64,000 bases of DNA from NCBI GenBank assembly GCA_016743945.1, contig JADGFI010000022.1, forward strand, positions 4,260 through 68,259, read 5' to 3'. The stretch comes from Desulfobacteraceae bacterium (lineage in GTDB: Bacteria > Desulfobacterota > Desulfobacteria > Desulfobacterales > Desulfobacteraceae). Under the pieces are notes generated by a model that searched no databases, had not been told where the DNA came from, and saw only the letters and a program-made list of their open reading frames with translations. The position numbers and the translations under genes are program-made. The first letter of the stretch is position 1. Each line of letters starts with the position of its first letter. This document shows, one piece after another, positions 17,663 through 26,258 of the stretch.

Positions 17663-18463
17663 TTAGCTTTCGATGGATCCTGAACGTACGCCTTTGAGGT
17701 AGGCCATACAAAACGGATCATGACCCAGCAGCATGTCGGCTGTTTTGATAGTTGCCATAATTTTTTTATCCAAGGGATCCATGATGGCAGAATCCATGCC
17801 CGCATCCATCATCAGGGAAACAAAGGTTCGGTTGATAATGTGGCGCTGGGGCAGCCCGTAAGAAATGTTGGAAAGGCCGCCGGTGATGTGAACCTGGGGG
17901 AATTGGGCCTTGATGGCCCGCACTGCATCCAGAACCATGGTACCCTTATTGGAATCTGTGGAAATAGGCTGTACCAAGGGATCCACATAAATGTCAGCCG
18001 TGGATATGCCGATGTTGTTGAGTTTTGTTACCAGGGTTTTGGCCCGCCCCAGAATGTCTTGGCTGGATTCGGGCATACCAGAATCGTCCATACACAAGGC
18101 AATAATTTTGCACGCTTTTCCTTCCAGAAAAGGCATCATTGAGTTTAACCTGTCCTTTTCCAGAGAGATAGAGTTGATCATTGGGGTCTGCTTAACCATG
18201 GAAAAGGCCATTTCGAGGATGGCTGGATCCGGACTGTCCAGTGCTAACGGGATGTCACACACAGGCTGGATGGTATCCAGAAGCCAACGCATATCCTCTT
18301 CCTCATGGCCGATGCGCGCGCCGGCGTTTACATCTATAAAACTCACTCCTGCCGCCTGCTGTTTTTTTACATCGTCGATGATATATTCGGCGTTTCTTTC
18401 GGCCACTGCGGCCTGGACCAGTTTTCTGGAGGTGTTGATTCGTTCTCCGATGACTTCAAACAT
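17663..18463 (-). CDS. Methyltetrahydrofolate:corrinoid methyltransferase (pterin-binding domain)
   Basis: A 266-aa TIM-barrel protein of the pterin-binding/methyltransferase family (MtgA, AcsE, MetH-like). Hallmarks are VIGERINTSRK at the N terminus, FIDVNAGARIGHEEEDMRWL, IPLALDSPDPAILE, and the pterin-site segment VHITGGLSNISYGLPQR. It should move the methyl group from the partner corrinoid protein onto tetrahydrofolate, or the reverse. It begins 11 bases after the corrinoid gene with a strong AGGAGG and is the last gene of the long minus-strand cluster. An MtgA-type role is inferred from the adjacent MttB homologue. Confidence 0.9.
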   Translation of the reverse strand: MFEVIGERINTSRKLVQAAVAERNAEYIIDDVKKQQAAGVSFIDVNAGARIGHEEEDMRWLLDTIQPVCDIPLALDSPDPAILEMAFSMVKQTPMINSISLEKDRLNSMMPFLEGKACKIIALCMDDSGMPESSQDILGRAKTLVTKLNNIGISTADIYVDPLVQPISTDSNKGTMVLDAVRAIKAQFPQVHITGGLSNISYGLPQRHIINRTFVSLMMDAGMDSAIMDPLDKKIMATIKTADMLLGHDPFCMAYLKGVRSGSIES

Positions 18464-18474
18464 GATTTTTCCTC

Positions 18475-19107
18475 CTAGGCGGCCAGTTGTTTGGCCAGTT
18501 TGGATGCAGATCCGGCATCGGCGGCAAAGCCGTCGGCACCGATTTCATTGGCAAAGGCCTGGGTGACAGGGGCGCCGCCCACCAAAATTTTAACATCTCC
18601 CCGGAGACCGGCTTCCACAATGGCATCCACTGTTTGTTTCATGGCGGGCATGGTGGTGGTGAGCAGTGCGGAAAGGCAGACCAGACGAGCATCTTTCTCT
18701 TTGATCTGGGCCACGAATGTTTCAGGAGCAATATCCACACCCAGGTCGTGAACCGTCATGCCGGCGCTTTCCATCATCATGGATACCAGGTTTTTACCAA
18801 TATCATGGAGATCGCCTTTGACGGTGCCGATGATGACGTTGAGGCTGCCGCTTGTGTCATCATCACCCAAAAGGGGTTTTAGGATTTCCACACAAAATGC
18901 CATGGCCCTGGCCGCCATGAGAACTTCCGGGATGAACATATCTCCGGATTCCATTTTTCCGCCCACAATATCCATGCCGGCAATCAACCCCTGGTTCAGA
19001 ATATCCTTGGCATCTGCGCCCTCATCCAGTGCAGCCTGCACCAGATCTTTCAGACCGTCAGCGTCGCATTCCACAAGTTTTTCAGTCATTGCATTAAAAT
19101 CAGTCAT
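18475..19107 (-). CDS. Corrinoid (B12-binding) methyl carrier protein
   Basis: A 210-aa two-domain protein. The N-terminal helical cap (about 1-85, DGLKDLVQAALDEGADAKDI, LIAGMDIVGGKMESGDMFIP) precedes a Rossmann B12 domain. The lower-ligand motif is KGDLHDIGKNLVSMMMESAG, giving the DxHxxG signature, with VLVGGAPVTQAFANEIGADG later. It carries the methyl group between the MttB-family methyltransferase and the methyl-THF enzyme, both encoded nearby. Relatives are MtgC, MttC and MtbC. Spacing of 11 bases to the downstream gene supports co-translation. No corrinoid activase (RamA type) is present in the window. Confidence 0.93.
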   Translation of the reverse strand: MTDFNAMTEKLVECDADGLKDLVQAALDEGADAKDILNQGLIAGMDIVGGKMESGDMFIPEVLMAARAMAFCVEILKPLLGDDDTSGSLNVIIGTVKGDLHDIGKNLVSMMMESAGMTVHDLGVDIAPETFVAQIKEKDARLVCLSALLTTTMPAMKQTVDAIVEAGLRGDVKILVGGAPVTQAFANEIGADGFAADAGSASKLAKQLAA

Positions 19108-19140
19108 ATTTACCTCTATTATTTAAAAATAGGTTATTGT

Positions 19141-19518
19141 TTACAGGCCGGCCACCACATCGATCTCCACGTCCAGATTGTCGTAGATTCCTGCCGAGGC
19201 GACAGTGATGCGGGCCGGGGGTGTGTCCGTAAAATACCCAGCATAAACCTGGTTCATTTCCTGAAAATGATCCATGGATGAAAGAAAGATGGTGCACTTG
19301 AGAACAGCGTCCATGGTTGCGCCTGCAGCGGCCAGGACGGCCTTGATGTTTTCCATACAGCGCCGGGTCTGAACAGCTACATTTTTTCTTTCATATTCGC
19401 CTGTTTCAGGATTGATGCACACCTGGCCGGACAGGTATAGCATGTCCTTGTAGCGCACCGCCTGGGAGTACGGACCAACCGCCCTGGGTGCTTTGTCTGT
19501 TGTAATGATTTCTTTCAT
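19141..19518 (-). CDS. RidA/YjgF family enamine/imine deaminase
   Basis: A 125-aa protein of the RidA family. The start ATG at 19518 is preceded by GAGGAG, and the sequence then begins KEIITTDKAPRAVGPYSQAV, the usual family start. The conserved arginine of active RidA is seen in the ARITVASAGIYDN region, together with the LSGQVCINPETGEY and CTIFLSSMDHFQEMN signatures. RidA proteins hydrolyse reactive enamines and imines released by PLP enzymes or amine oxidation. Its place between the corrinoid gene and the enolase-superfamily gene suggests that an imine intermediate arises in this pathway. Confidence 0.9.
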   Translation of the reverse strand: MKEIITTDKAPRAVGPYSQAVRYKDMLYLSGQVCINPETGEYERKNVAVQTRRCMENIKAVLAAAGATMDAVLKCTIFLSSMDHFQEMNQVYAGYFTDTPPARITVASAGIYDNLDVEIDVVAGL

Positions 19519-19611
19519 GTTTTCTCCTCGTATAAAAAAGGACCGCAAACCGCTTACGGCCCTTTCGGATTTATTGATCAAATGTCTAAGTTAAGCGTTC
19601 AATCATCGATC

Positions 19612-20796
19612 CTAACCCAGGGGAACCCTGGCGTAGACACCCGGGTTTTTAGGGTTGGCGTACTGGTCCATGGGGCCCTCATCCACAAATCTTTTGGCGC
19701 AGCGTTTCATGCTTTCTGTGTCCAGGGTGACGCCCAGGCCCGGGCCTTCGGGAACGCAAACCAGGTTGTTTTTGCAGTTAAAAGGACCCTCCTGGATGAC
19801 ATCCTCGGTCATGAACCGGAACAGGGACTGATGGGGTTCACAGATATGGCGGGTGGCGGCGGTGACCTGCAGGTAGGCGGCGGTTGCAAGGCCTGTATCT
19901 CCGCTGTAAAACCAGAAATCAATGCCCATCTGTTCACAGGCCGCAATAAATTTCAGGGTTTTTGAGATTCCGCCCAGGGCCGTCATGTTCAGGACAAATG
20001 TATCAGGCACACCGATGCGGGCCGCAAGTTTCAGGTCCGGGGTATGGGTGGAAAAGGGGATGGCGGAATGTTCACGCAGTTTTTTCATGTCCCAGAAGCT
20101 GCCCACGGGATCTTCAAAATTTCTGATATTGAAGGGGGCTAGTCCTGCCAGAAGCGCCCTGGCCGAGGAGGTGGTCCAGGCCATGTTCCCGTCCAGGCGG
20201 ATCATAGCATCTTCCCCAACAGCCTCTCGCACCGTCCGGGTCAATTCAATATCCAGTCCGGGATTTCCGGTGGAACATTTACCCTCAAAATAGGTGGAAC
20301 CGTGTTCTTGGCGCATCCTGGCGCAGTAGTCTGCAATATCCCTGGCATTTTTCAGTCCGCCGGCCGTACCTTTCAAGGGTCTGAAGGAATAGTACTCGGT
20401 AAAGGGAATTTCTTTTCGCACGGCACCGCCCAGCACCTTGTACAGGGGCATGTTCCATGCTTTTCCTTTGATATCCCACAGGGCCATCTCAATGCCGCCG
20501 AAGGCCTTGAGGGAGGTGTTTGTATCGGTATTGGCCAGGACACGGGTTTCAGGCACGCACCGCAGTTCGCAGTCTTCAATGTCAAAGGGATCCGCACCCA
20601 TGAGCCGTTGGGCCATATTATCGTTGATTTCGGCGGCACATTCCCAGGACGGGGCCTCGCCCAGTCCCACAATCCCGTCGTCGGTGAACACTTCCACGAT
20701 CACCCGGGTAATGCCTGTATATTCACCCACAGACCAGGTGTAGGGAGCGTCAAAAGGAATACTGACGGCTGTTGCTTTTATTCGTTCTATTTTCAT
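19612..20796 (-). CDS. Enolase-superfamily protein (mandelate racemase/muconate lactonizing type) with unusual active site
   Basis: A 394-aa member of the enolase superfamily, with an N-terminal capping domain (about 1-130) and a TIM barrel. The first two metal-ligand regions are intact (IRLDGNMAW and RNFEDPVGS). By eye, the KxK region reads FEGKC, so the first lysine is Glu. The third-ligand region is STHTPD. The catalytic His/Lys on the other face appears as VLNMTALGG and FWFYSGDTG, without His or Lys. The overall barrel most resembles glucarate-dehydratase-like members. In other bacteria such proteins epimerise betaines (HpbD). Here the reaction is unknown. It starts 9 bases after the MttB gene. 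Confidence 0.8.
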   Translation of the reverse strand: MKIERIKATAVSIPFDAPYTWSVGEYTGITRVIVEVFTDDGIVGLGEAPSWECAAEINDNMAQRLMGADPFDIEDCELRCVPETRVLANTDTNTSLKAFGGIEMALWDIKGKAWNMPLYKVLGGAVRKEIPFTEYYSFRPLKGTAGGLKNARDIADYCARMRQEHGSTYFEGKCSTGNPGLDIELTRTVREAVGEDAMIRLDGNMAWTTSSARALLAGLAPFNIRNFEDPVGSFWDMKKLREHSAIPFSTHTPDLKLAARIGVPDTFVLNMTALGGISKTLKFIAACEQMGIDFWFYSGDTGLATAAYLQVTAATRHICEPHQSLFRFMTEDVIQEGPFNCKNNLVCVPEGPGLGVTLDTESMKRCAKRFVDEGPMDQYANPKNPGVYARVPLG

Positions 20797-20805
20797 CTGG
20801 GGTCC

Positions 20806-22242
20806 TTATTTAAATCTGTCGATATATTTACTCAGTTCGGCATCCATCCCGGGGTCCAGGAGGGGTTCACTAGAGGCTGCGATGCGGTTTTGCCACCGTT
20901 CATAGGCAGTTTCTACAATATTTGGCTGTTTTTTCTCCCAGTCCTGGTATGGCTGCCAGAATGAAACCTCTGGTTTCCAGACATTCCTGCAAGCTTCAAA
21001 TGTTGATTTTTCCATCAGATAATTTCCGCTGTGGGAAACGGCATTGATGGTATCAAAAACCCTGTCCGGGTCAAAGCTGCCCAGGCCGGATGCCAGACAA
21101 TCTGTGCGGCTCAACAGCTCTTCGTCAAGAATCCACTTTTCAAAACTTGTGCTCATCAGAGAATCCAAAACCCCCACGGTCTCATTGACCATCTGAACAC
21201 CGCTCATGCTCAAGGTCAGATAATTTTGGGCGGTTTCCATTCCTGCCTGGTAATCGGTCATTTTCGCTTCGGATATTCCGGCCATGGCCCTGGAGGGAAG
21301 CTTGTAAAACCTGGCAAGCTGCATGACAGCCATATTAATCAGAGAGCCTTCGGGTCCTGCACCAATGCTGTTGGCCCAGCGCATATCAGAGGTCAGCCCG
21401 CCGCAGGAATAGATAAAGGGAGCGCCGGGGTTCACGGCCTGACTGAGGCAGAGCCCTGCCAGCACCTCAGCATTTATCAGTGCTGCCATCCCGTGCATAT
21501 TCAAGGGTCCTGTCAGCCCTGCCATGGGAGCGGAAAGCACCATGGAGACCTGATTATTTTTGGCATAGGCCATCAAAGCCTGGCAGGTCAGGGGATCATA
21601 GCATAGGGGGCTGACCGGATTGGGACTGTATGCGATGACTGAATTATCCCGCAGATATCCCTTCCCGTAAACCAGTTCAAGCATGGAAAAAAGACGCCTG
21701 GATTCTTCCAGATCCGTTGCCACCCCGATCAGGGGTTTATTGCTGTGGCGCATGAGGTGCTGGACAAGCTTCAGATACCTGGTTTTCTCGTCCACATCAC
21801 GGGGTTCCACAGGAACGGCACCCACCATGTCCATTACCTGGCTGGATTCGCACAGTTTTGTTATATTATCAAAATCCTCCATGGTGGCGTTACGCTTGTG
21901 GCCGTTTTTTTCTATTATAAACACCGTTCCGTTACCAGGACAGATAACGGGTTTCTTCTGGGTATCCCCGATAAGTACGGGTTGACGTCCTCCCCTTGCC
22001 TGAAAGGTAAAATTCTTGGGGACGGTTTCAAGGGCCTTTTGAACGATGGATTCATCAATATACGCGATGTTTCCAGACACTCTGGCGCCATAGGCTGACA
22101 ATGCCTTGCAGGCACCGTCAAACTGAAAGAGAATTCCTTTTTTGGATAGAATATCCATGGTCAGACCATGGAGTTTTTCAACATCCGTCTTTGAAACCAC
22201 TTCCAGGGGAGATTTAAAAAAAATACTCGTATCATGTTCCAT
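20806..22242 (-). CDS. Non-pyrrolysine MttB-family quaternary amine:corrinoid methyltransferase
   Basis: A 478-aa member of the trimethylamine methyltransferase (MttB) family. It is full length with no in-frame UAG, so it lacks pyrrolysine. Described non-Pyl homologues act on glycine betaine (MtgB), proline betaine (MtpB), carnitine (MtcB) or gamma-butyrobetaine (MtyB). Visible family parts are an N-terminal DILSKKGILFQFDGA segment, NGTVFIIEKNGHKRNATMED, the barrel segment LSAPMAGLTGPLNMHGM and FIYSCGGLTSDMRWANSIGAGP. It should transfer a methyl group from an imported quaternary amine to the corrinoid protein at 18475. The exact substrate cannot be read. Confidence 0.9.
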   Translation of the reverse strand: MEHDTSIFFKSPLEVVSKTDVEKLHGLTMDILSKKGILFQFDGACKALSAYGARVSGNIAYIDESIVQKALETVPKNFTFQARGGRQPVLIGDTQKKPVICPGNGTVFIIEKNGHKRNATMEDFDNITKLCESSQVMDMVGAVPVEPRDVDEKTRYLKLVQHLMRHSNKPLIGVATDLEESRRLFSMLELVYGKGYLRDNSVIAYSPNPVSPLCYDPLTCQALMAYAKNNQVSMVLSAPMAGLTGPLNMHGMAALINAEVLAGLCLSQAVNPGAPFIYSCGGLTSDMRWANSIGAGPEGSLINMAVMQLARFYKLPSRAMAGISEAKMTDYQAGMETAQNYLTLSMSGVQMVNETVGVLDSLMSTSFEKWILDEELLSRTDCLASGLGSFDPDRVFDTINAVSHSGNYLMEKSTFEACRNVWKPEVSFWQPYQDWEKKQPNIVETAYERWQNRIAASSEPLLDPGMDAELSKYIDRFK

Positions 22243-22353
22243 GATGTTTTTCTCCGGTTGCGGGGTTGCCGCAGTCTTGTTTTATCTTAAAAAAGTATGC
22301 TTGATATGGCGTTTTGGTCAGGCCCGGATCAACTGCCCGGGCCTGACCCACTA

Positions 22354-23967
22354 CTAATTTGCCTTGCTGGCCATCTCAGCCTGAAGTGTCTGCAATATCA
22401 GTGTTTTATGTTCTTCAATTTGAGCCGCCCGTTTGTCTACCTGTTCTTTTGCATACTCCCGTTTGATCAATTTGAACAAACTTGCCATCATAAAGAGCAT
22501 CAAAAGGGAGATGGGCAGTCCAGCCAGAACAGCCATCATCTGGTAGGTGGAAAGACCTCCGGCAAGGGTCATGACAACTGCCATTCCACCCATTAACAGT
22601 CCCTGGAGGTATCTAATGGGTGCGCTGGGCTCTTCAGCTCCCCTGGACATCTGCATGGATGCAAAAAAGGAGGCTGAGTCGGCGGTGGTGACAATAAAGA
22701 TAAATACACTCAAAAAAACCAGCCAGCTGAATGCATAGCCGCCGTCAAAAACCAGCATCAGCAGATAGATGGATTCGCCAAAATCTGTTTTAATGGACTC
22801 CACCATGGGGGCCAGGTTGTTTATTTCCGCCCACTGGCCGGCGCCGCCGATAACGGAAAACCAGATAATACTTACAAATGTCGGGATGACGGTTACACCC
22901 AGTACAAATTCTTTTAGGGTTCTGCCCCGTGAAATTCTGGCGATAAAACCGCCGCTGAAGGGGGCAAAAGCCGCCCAGAACATGTAATAAAAAACCGTCC
23001 ACCAGCCGAGCCATGCCCCGTTGTTGGGATAGTCCGTAAAAAAGCTCATGTAAATAATGTTCTGGAAATAGGTTCCGGTTGCCTGGCACATACCGTTGAG
23101 CAGGAGGGCCGTGGGGCCGGAAAAAAGGATGAACAGAAGCCAGGCAAAGCCTATAAATACGCTTAATGTTGAAAGATGCTTAATCCCTTTTTTAATCCCG
23201 GAGACAGCGGATGCGATAAAGCAGATGGTGAGGACCAGGATAAAAATATAAAGGGTCCAATTGGAAAGTTCGATGCCCATCAGGTGTTTAAAGGCGGCCT
23301 TGGTACTCTGGATCCCCAGTCCTATGATCGTGGAGATACCCAGGATAGTTGAGGAGATGGTAACAATCTCAACCACTTTGAGCCATTTGGAATTGATCCA
23401 TTTATCCCCCAGCAGCCCGTAAAGGCTGGTGGAGATATTCAGAGGCATGCCGTAGCGGTAAGCCGGGAAGGCAATGGCCATGCCCACCAGGGCGAAAATT
23501 CCCCAGCTGTGGAATCCCCAGTGAAAAATACCAATGGCCATACCAACGGACTGGGCCGCCTGGGAACCTGATTCAGCAAGATAGGGGGTGTTCTGCCAGT
23601 GGAGCAGGGGCTCGCCAATGGTCCAATAAGCATAGCCTGCGCCCACGCCCACAGAAAAGAGCATGGCGATCCAGGAAAAGGTTGAGTACTCAGGCTTATC
23701 CTCTGGTTTACCTAACTTGAGACTACCGTATTTGCTGAATGCAATATAATACATGAATACAAGAATGGCGGTGAACAGGTACATGAAGAACCAGCGGAAC
23801 TGAACCGTGACCCAGCCATGCATGGATCCCAGAACTTTTTCAAATGACTCAAGGTTCATCGAGCCCCAGATGAGAATTGACGAGATGATGATCAGCGTTG
23901 ACCAGAACAAAACCGGGTCAAAATTTCTATTATTGAAATTTTCTTTTATGGATTTGGTATCAGACAC
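22354..23967 (-). CDS. BCCT family betaine/choline/carnitine-type transporter
   Basis: A 537-aa secondary transporter with about 12 membrane helices. It uses a GTG start with AGGAG seven bases upstream. The BCCT signature is recognisable but altered: FSVGVGAGYAYWTIGEPLLH instead of the usual FSAGIGIGLMFWSVAEP-type segment. The second box is WTVFYYMFWAAFAPFSGGFI followed by ARISRGRTLKEF. It should import the quaternary amine degraded by the MttB homologue encoded next to it. The glycine-rich and aromatic-box changes suggest a substrate different from glycine betaine or an altered coupling ion. The short C-terminal tail is a coiled basic/acidic helix. Confidence 0.93.
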   Translation of the reverse strand: MSDTKSIKENFNNRNFDPVLFWSTLIIISSILIWGSMNLESFEKVLGSMHGWVTVQFRWFFMYLFTAILVFMYYIAFSKYGSLKLGKPEDKPEYSTFSWIAMLFSVGVGAGYAYWTIGEPLLHWQNTPYLAESGSQAAQSVGMAIGIFHWGFHSWGIFALVGMAIAFPAYRYGMPLNISTSLYGLLGDKWINSKWLKVVEIVTISSTILGISTIIGLGIQSTKAAFKHLMGIELSNWTLYIFILVLTICFIASAVSGIKKGIKHLSTLSVFIGFAWLLFILFSGPTALLLNGMCQATGTYFQNIIYMSFFTDYPNNGAWLGWWTVFYYMFWAAFAPFSGGFIARISRGRTLKEFVLGVTVIPTFVSIIWFSVIGGAGQWAEINNLAPMVESIKTDFGESIYLLMLVFDGGYAFSWLVFLSVFIFIVTTADSASFFASMQMSRGAEEPSAPIRYLQGLLMGGMAVVMTLAGGLSTYQMMAVLAGLPISLLMLFMMASLFKLIKREYAKEQVDKRAAQIEEHKTLILQTLQAEMASKAN

Positions 23968-24049
23968 AACTATCTCCTAAAAACAAGTTTAAGTATTAAA
24001 GTTAAAATTTCTGAATGACTCAAAAATCATAGTGATAGGCTAATCCTAC

Positions 24050-25924
24050 TTATTCCAACAGGTCCAGTTCCCTGAGTTTTGCATCAGTGGGCACCCCTGT
24101 TTTAATGTCCCAGCCACAGGCCTCATAATATTCATCCAGCAGATCATCATAGGCTTTGATGGTACATTTTTCTTCCTCTTTGAACGGGCCTGATTCCGGC
24201 AGGCAAAGCACCCTTTCCGGCAACATATCGTCCTTTCTTCCCAGAGATTCGCGCATATTAAACAACCGCTGGAGGTTAAGGACCCGCTCGCCGACCCTGA
24301 TAAGTTCTTTGCCGTCGATATCCCATCCCGTGGTGGCACTGAGCATTTTGGCCCAGTGGTCCGGGGTGATGCCGGCATAGCCCATGAATTTACAGGTGGA
24401 TAGGATGTCCGGCAGGATCTGTCCCTGCTGGAGGATAGCCATGTCGCGGCCTTTTCCCTTTTCATCCCATTGATCTACCTTTTCCGGATCACGGACCCCA
24501 TACTTTTGCAGCCCGTAATCCATCTTGCCTTTATCATAGGACATTCCGTCAACGGGATGAATGTGGCACATGCCGCGGTTTGCTGTGCCATAGGCCAGAC
24601 CAAGGGCTTTGCTTGACCGAGGATCATGGGCGGCACCTTCCAACCCTTTCACATGGATTGCAAATTTCTCGGCACCCTTGCCTATTTTTTTTGCGGCAGC
24701 TCTTACGCCAAGGGCAAGCGTATCGCCCAGCCCCTGGCGAAGGGCTATTTTTTCAAGCAAAACCGGAAGAGAAGGGGTATGACCCCAGCTCAGGTCCACT
24801 CCGTCGGCCTCTTCTTTGGTCAGGATACCTTCGTTATAGCAGTCCATGGCAAAGGAAATGACGGCCCCTGCAGAAATGGTGTCCATGCCCCATTTGTTGC
24901 ACAGATAGCCGCAATGAACGGCGGCATCCATGTCTTTATTCAGGGAAAATGCGGTGAACGCGGCCACGGTTTCGTACTCCCCGCCTTCATGCTCAGGGGT
25001 CTTATAGGGGCCTTGTTTAACCTCACAAACCCTTCCGCAGCCAATGGGACATCCAGTGTAACATTGTTTCGGGCGCACAAGAATATTTTTCTGGAAATGG
25101 TCAAATAATTCAGTCCCCGCCCCCCAGCTATTGGACCGCCAGTTTTTTGTGGGCAGGTCTCCGGATTCATCGGCGCCGGAAAGATCTGCTGTGGTGCCAA
25201 ATTCGTTGAACCAGGCGCAGACTTCATTTTCTTTTATGGTCTGAACAGAATCTTTCACGGCTGTCATGAATGCTTTTTTATCGGCATGAATAACCTTGGC
25301 ACTGCCGCCTACGGCAACGGCCAAAATATTTTTTGCTCCCATGACCGCACCGCCGCCGCTTCTTCCTGCCGCCCTGTCCCGGCACATGATGGAGGCAAAA
25401 GAAACCTTGTTTTCACCGGCCGGCCCGATACACATAACCGATTTTCGTTTCAGACCCGTGGGCATTTGGGCCTCGATGATGTCTGTTTTTTCATAGACAT
25501 CCTTGCCCACAATCCCTGCGGCATCTTTTAAGCAGGCCTTTTTGTCCACAACTTCCAGATAAACCGGTGTTTCGGATCGGCCCTGGATGACCAGCAGATC
25601 AAAGCCTGCCCGGCGAAGGTTAGGGCCGAAGTTTCCCCCGCTTCTGGACTCTCCCCATGCATGGCTTACCGGAGATTTAAAACAGACACTGACACTTCCC
25701 CCTCCGGGGACAAGGTTATCCGATAGCGGACTTGTGGCAAAAACAAGCTTGTTATCAGGACCCATGGGGTCAATCCCCGGGGTTACCTCGTTAAACAAAA
25801 TCCTGGCAGCATAACCGACGCCGCCCACAAATTTCCTGGCTGTATCCGTATCAATTGCTTCCGTGCTGCAACTGCCGGAGGTCAGGTCGACCCTTAAAAT
25901 TTGACCCATATAACCGGTATTCAT
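24050..25924 (-). CDS. Aldehyde:ferredoxin oxidoreductase (tungstopterin enzyme)
   Basis: A 624-aa member of the AOR family, which oxidises aldehydes to carboxylates with ferredoxin. The N-terminal AOR_N domain begins YMGQILRVDLTSGS and contains FVGGVGYAARILFNE and GRSGGGAVMGAKN. The FeS ligands are QCYTGCPIGCGR with a distant Cys in LSTCKF. The first two cysteines are three residues apart, whereas the classic spacing is two. Pterin contacts appear in ALGLAYGTANRGMCH. It is directly preceded by a MoaD-like gene, as is common for AORs. It probably oxidises an aldehyde released from the amine skeleton in this cluster. Confidence 0.92.
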   Translation of the reverse strand: MNTGYMGQILRVDLTSGSCSTEAIDTDTARKFVGGVGYAARILFNEVTPGIDPMGPDNKLVFATSPLSDNLVPGGGSVSVCFKSPVSHAWGESRSGGNFGPNLRRAGFDLLVIQGRSETPVYLEVVDKKACLKDAAGIVGKDVYEKTDIIEAQMPTGLKRKSVMCIGPAGENKVSFASIMCRDRAAGRSGGGAVMGAKNILAVAVGGSAKVIHADKKAFMTAVKDSVQTIKENEVCAWFNEFGTTADLSGADESGDLPTKNWRSNSWGAGTELFDHFQKNILVRPKQCYTGCPIGCGRVCEVKQGPYKTPEHEGGEYETVAAFTAFSLNKDMDAAVHCGYLCNKWGMDTISAGAVISFAMDCYNEGILTKEEADGVDLSWGHTPSLPVLLEKIALRQGLGDTLALGVRAAAKKIGKGAEKFAIHVKGLEGAAHDPRSSKALGLAYGTANRGMCHIHPVDGMSYDKGKMDYGLQKYGVRDPEKVDQWDEKGKGRDMAILQQGQILPDILSTCKFMGYAGITPDHWAKMLSATTGWDIDGKELIRVGERVLNLQRLFNMRESLGRKDDMLPERVLCLPESGPFKEEEKCTIKAYDDLLDEYYEACGWDIKTGVPTDAKLRELDLLE

Positions 25925-25946
25925 TGTGCACCCCCCATCTTAAAAT

Positions 25947-26225
25947 TCATCCGCCGACGATACATCGTCTCAATTGAATCTGCTGGCCGTTGAATAGTTT
26001 CTCGTTTTTATCTCTTAATACCCTGCCGCCGGAAGTGATCAAAACCGGCCCCCTGAATCTTGCTTCATGGTAATTCCAGATAGATTCAGGGAGGTTCGGT
26101 GCTTCAAGGCGGCCAATGGACTGGAACAGGTCCAAAAGAATCCCGTCGTCCTTAATCTTCATGGACAATTTCTTTTGGGGATAATATTGTTTTAGCACAT
26201 TATCAAATTCCAGTATGACTTCCAT
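25947..26225 (-). CDS. MoaD/ThiS-like small sulfur carrier
   Basis: A 92-aa beta-grasp protein ending in the double glycine required for activation and thiocarboxylation (IQLRRCIVGG). It lies 22 bases upstream of the AOR gene, and such MoaD-like proteins often accompany tungsten AORs. It is therefore likely to supply sulfur for the metal-binding pterin. It could alternatively serve another thiocarboxylate role. The body (EVILEFDNVLKQYYPQKKL, FRGPVLITSGGRVLRD) matches the fold only loosely, so the assignment relies mainly on size, GG end and context. Confidence 0.8.
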   Translation of the reverse strand: MEVILEFDNVLKQYYPQKKLSMKIKDDGILLDLFQSIGRLEAPNLPESIWNYHEARFRGPVLITSGGRVLRDKNEKLFNGQQIQLRRCIVGG

Positions 26226-26258
26226 TTTCTTCCTGTCTTAATGTTTTATTTCAGTGGC

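Noticed and set aside
17464..17805. ORF overlapping the methyl-THF methyltransferase end and the chemoreceptor end
   Set aside because: No family match, no start signal and overlap with two strong genes.
20806..22242. Pyrrolysine-containing MttB
   Set aside because: No in-frame UAG is present and the protein is full length, so it belongs to the non-pyrrolysine branch.
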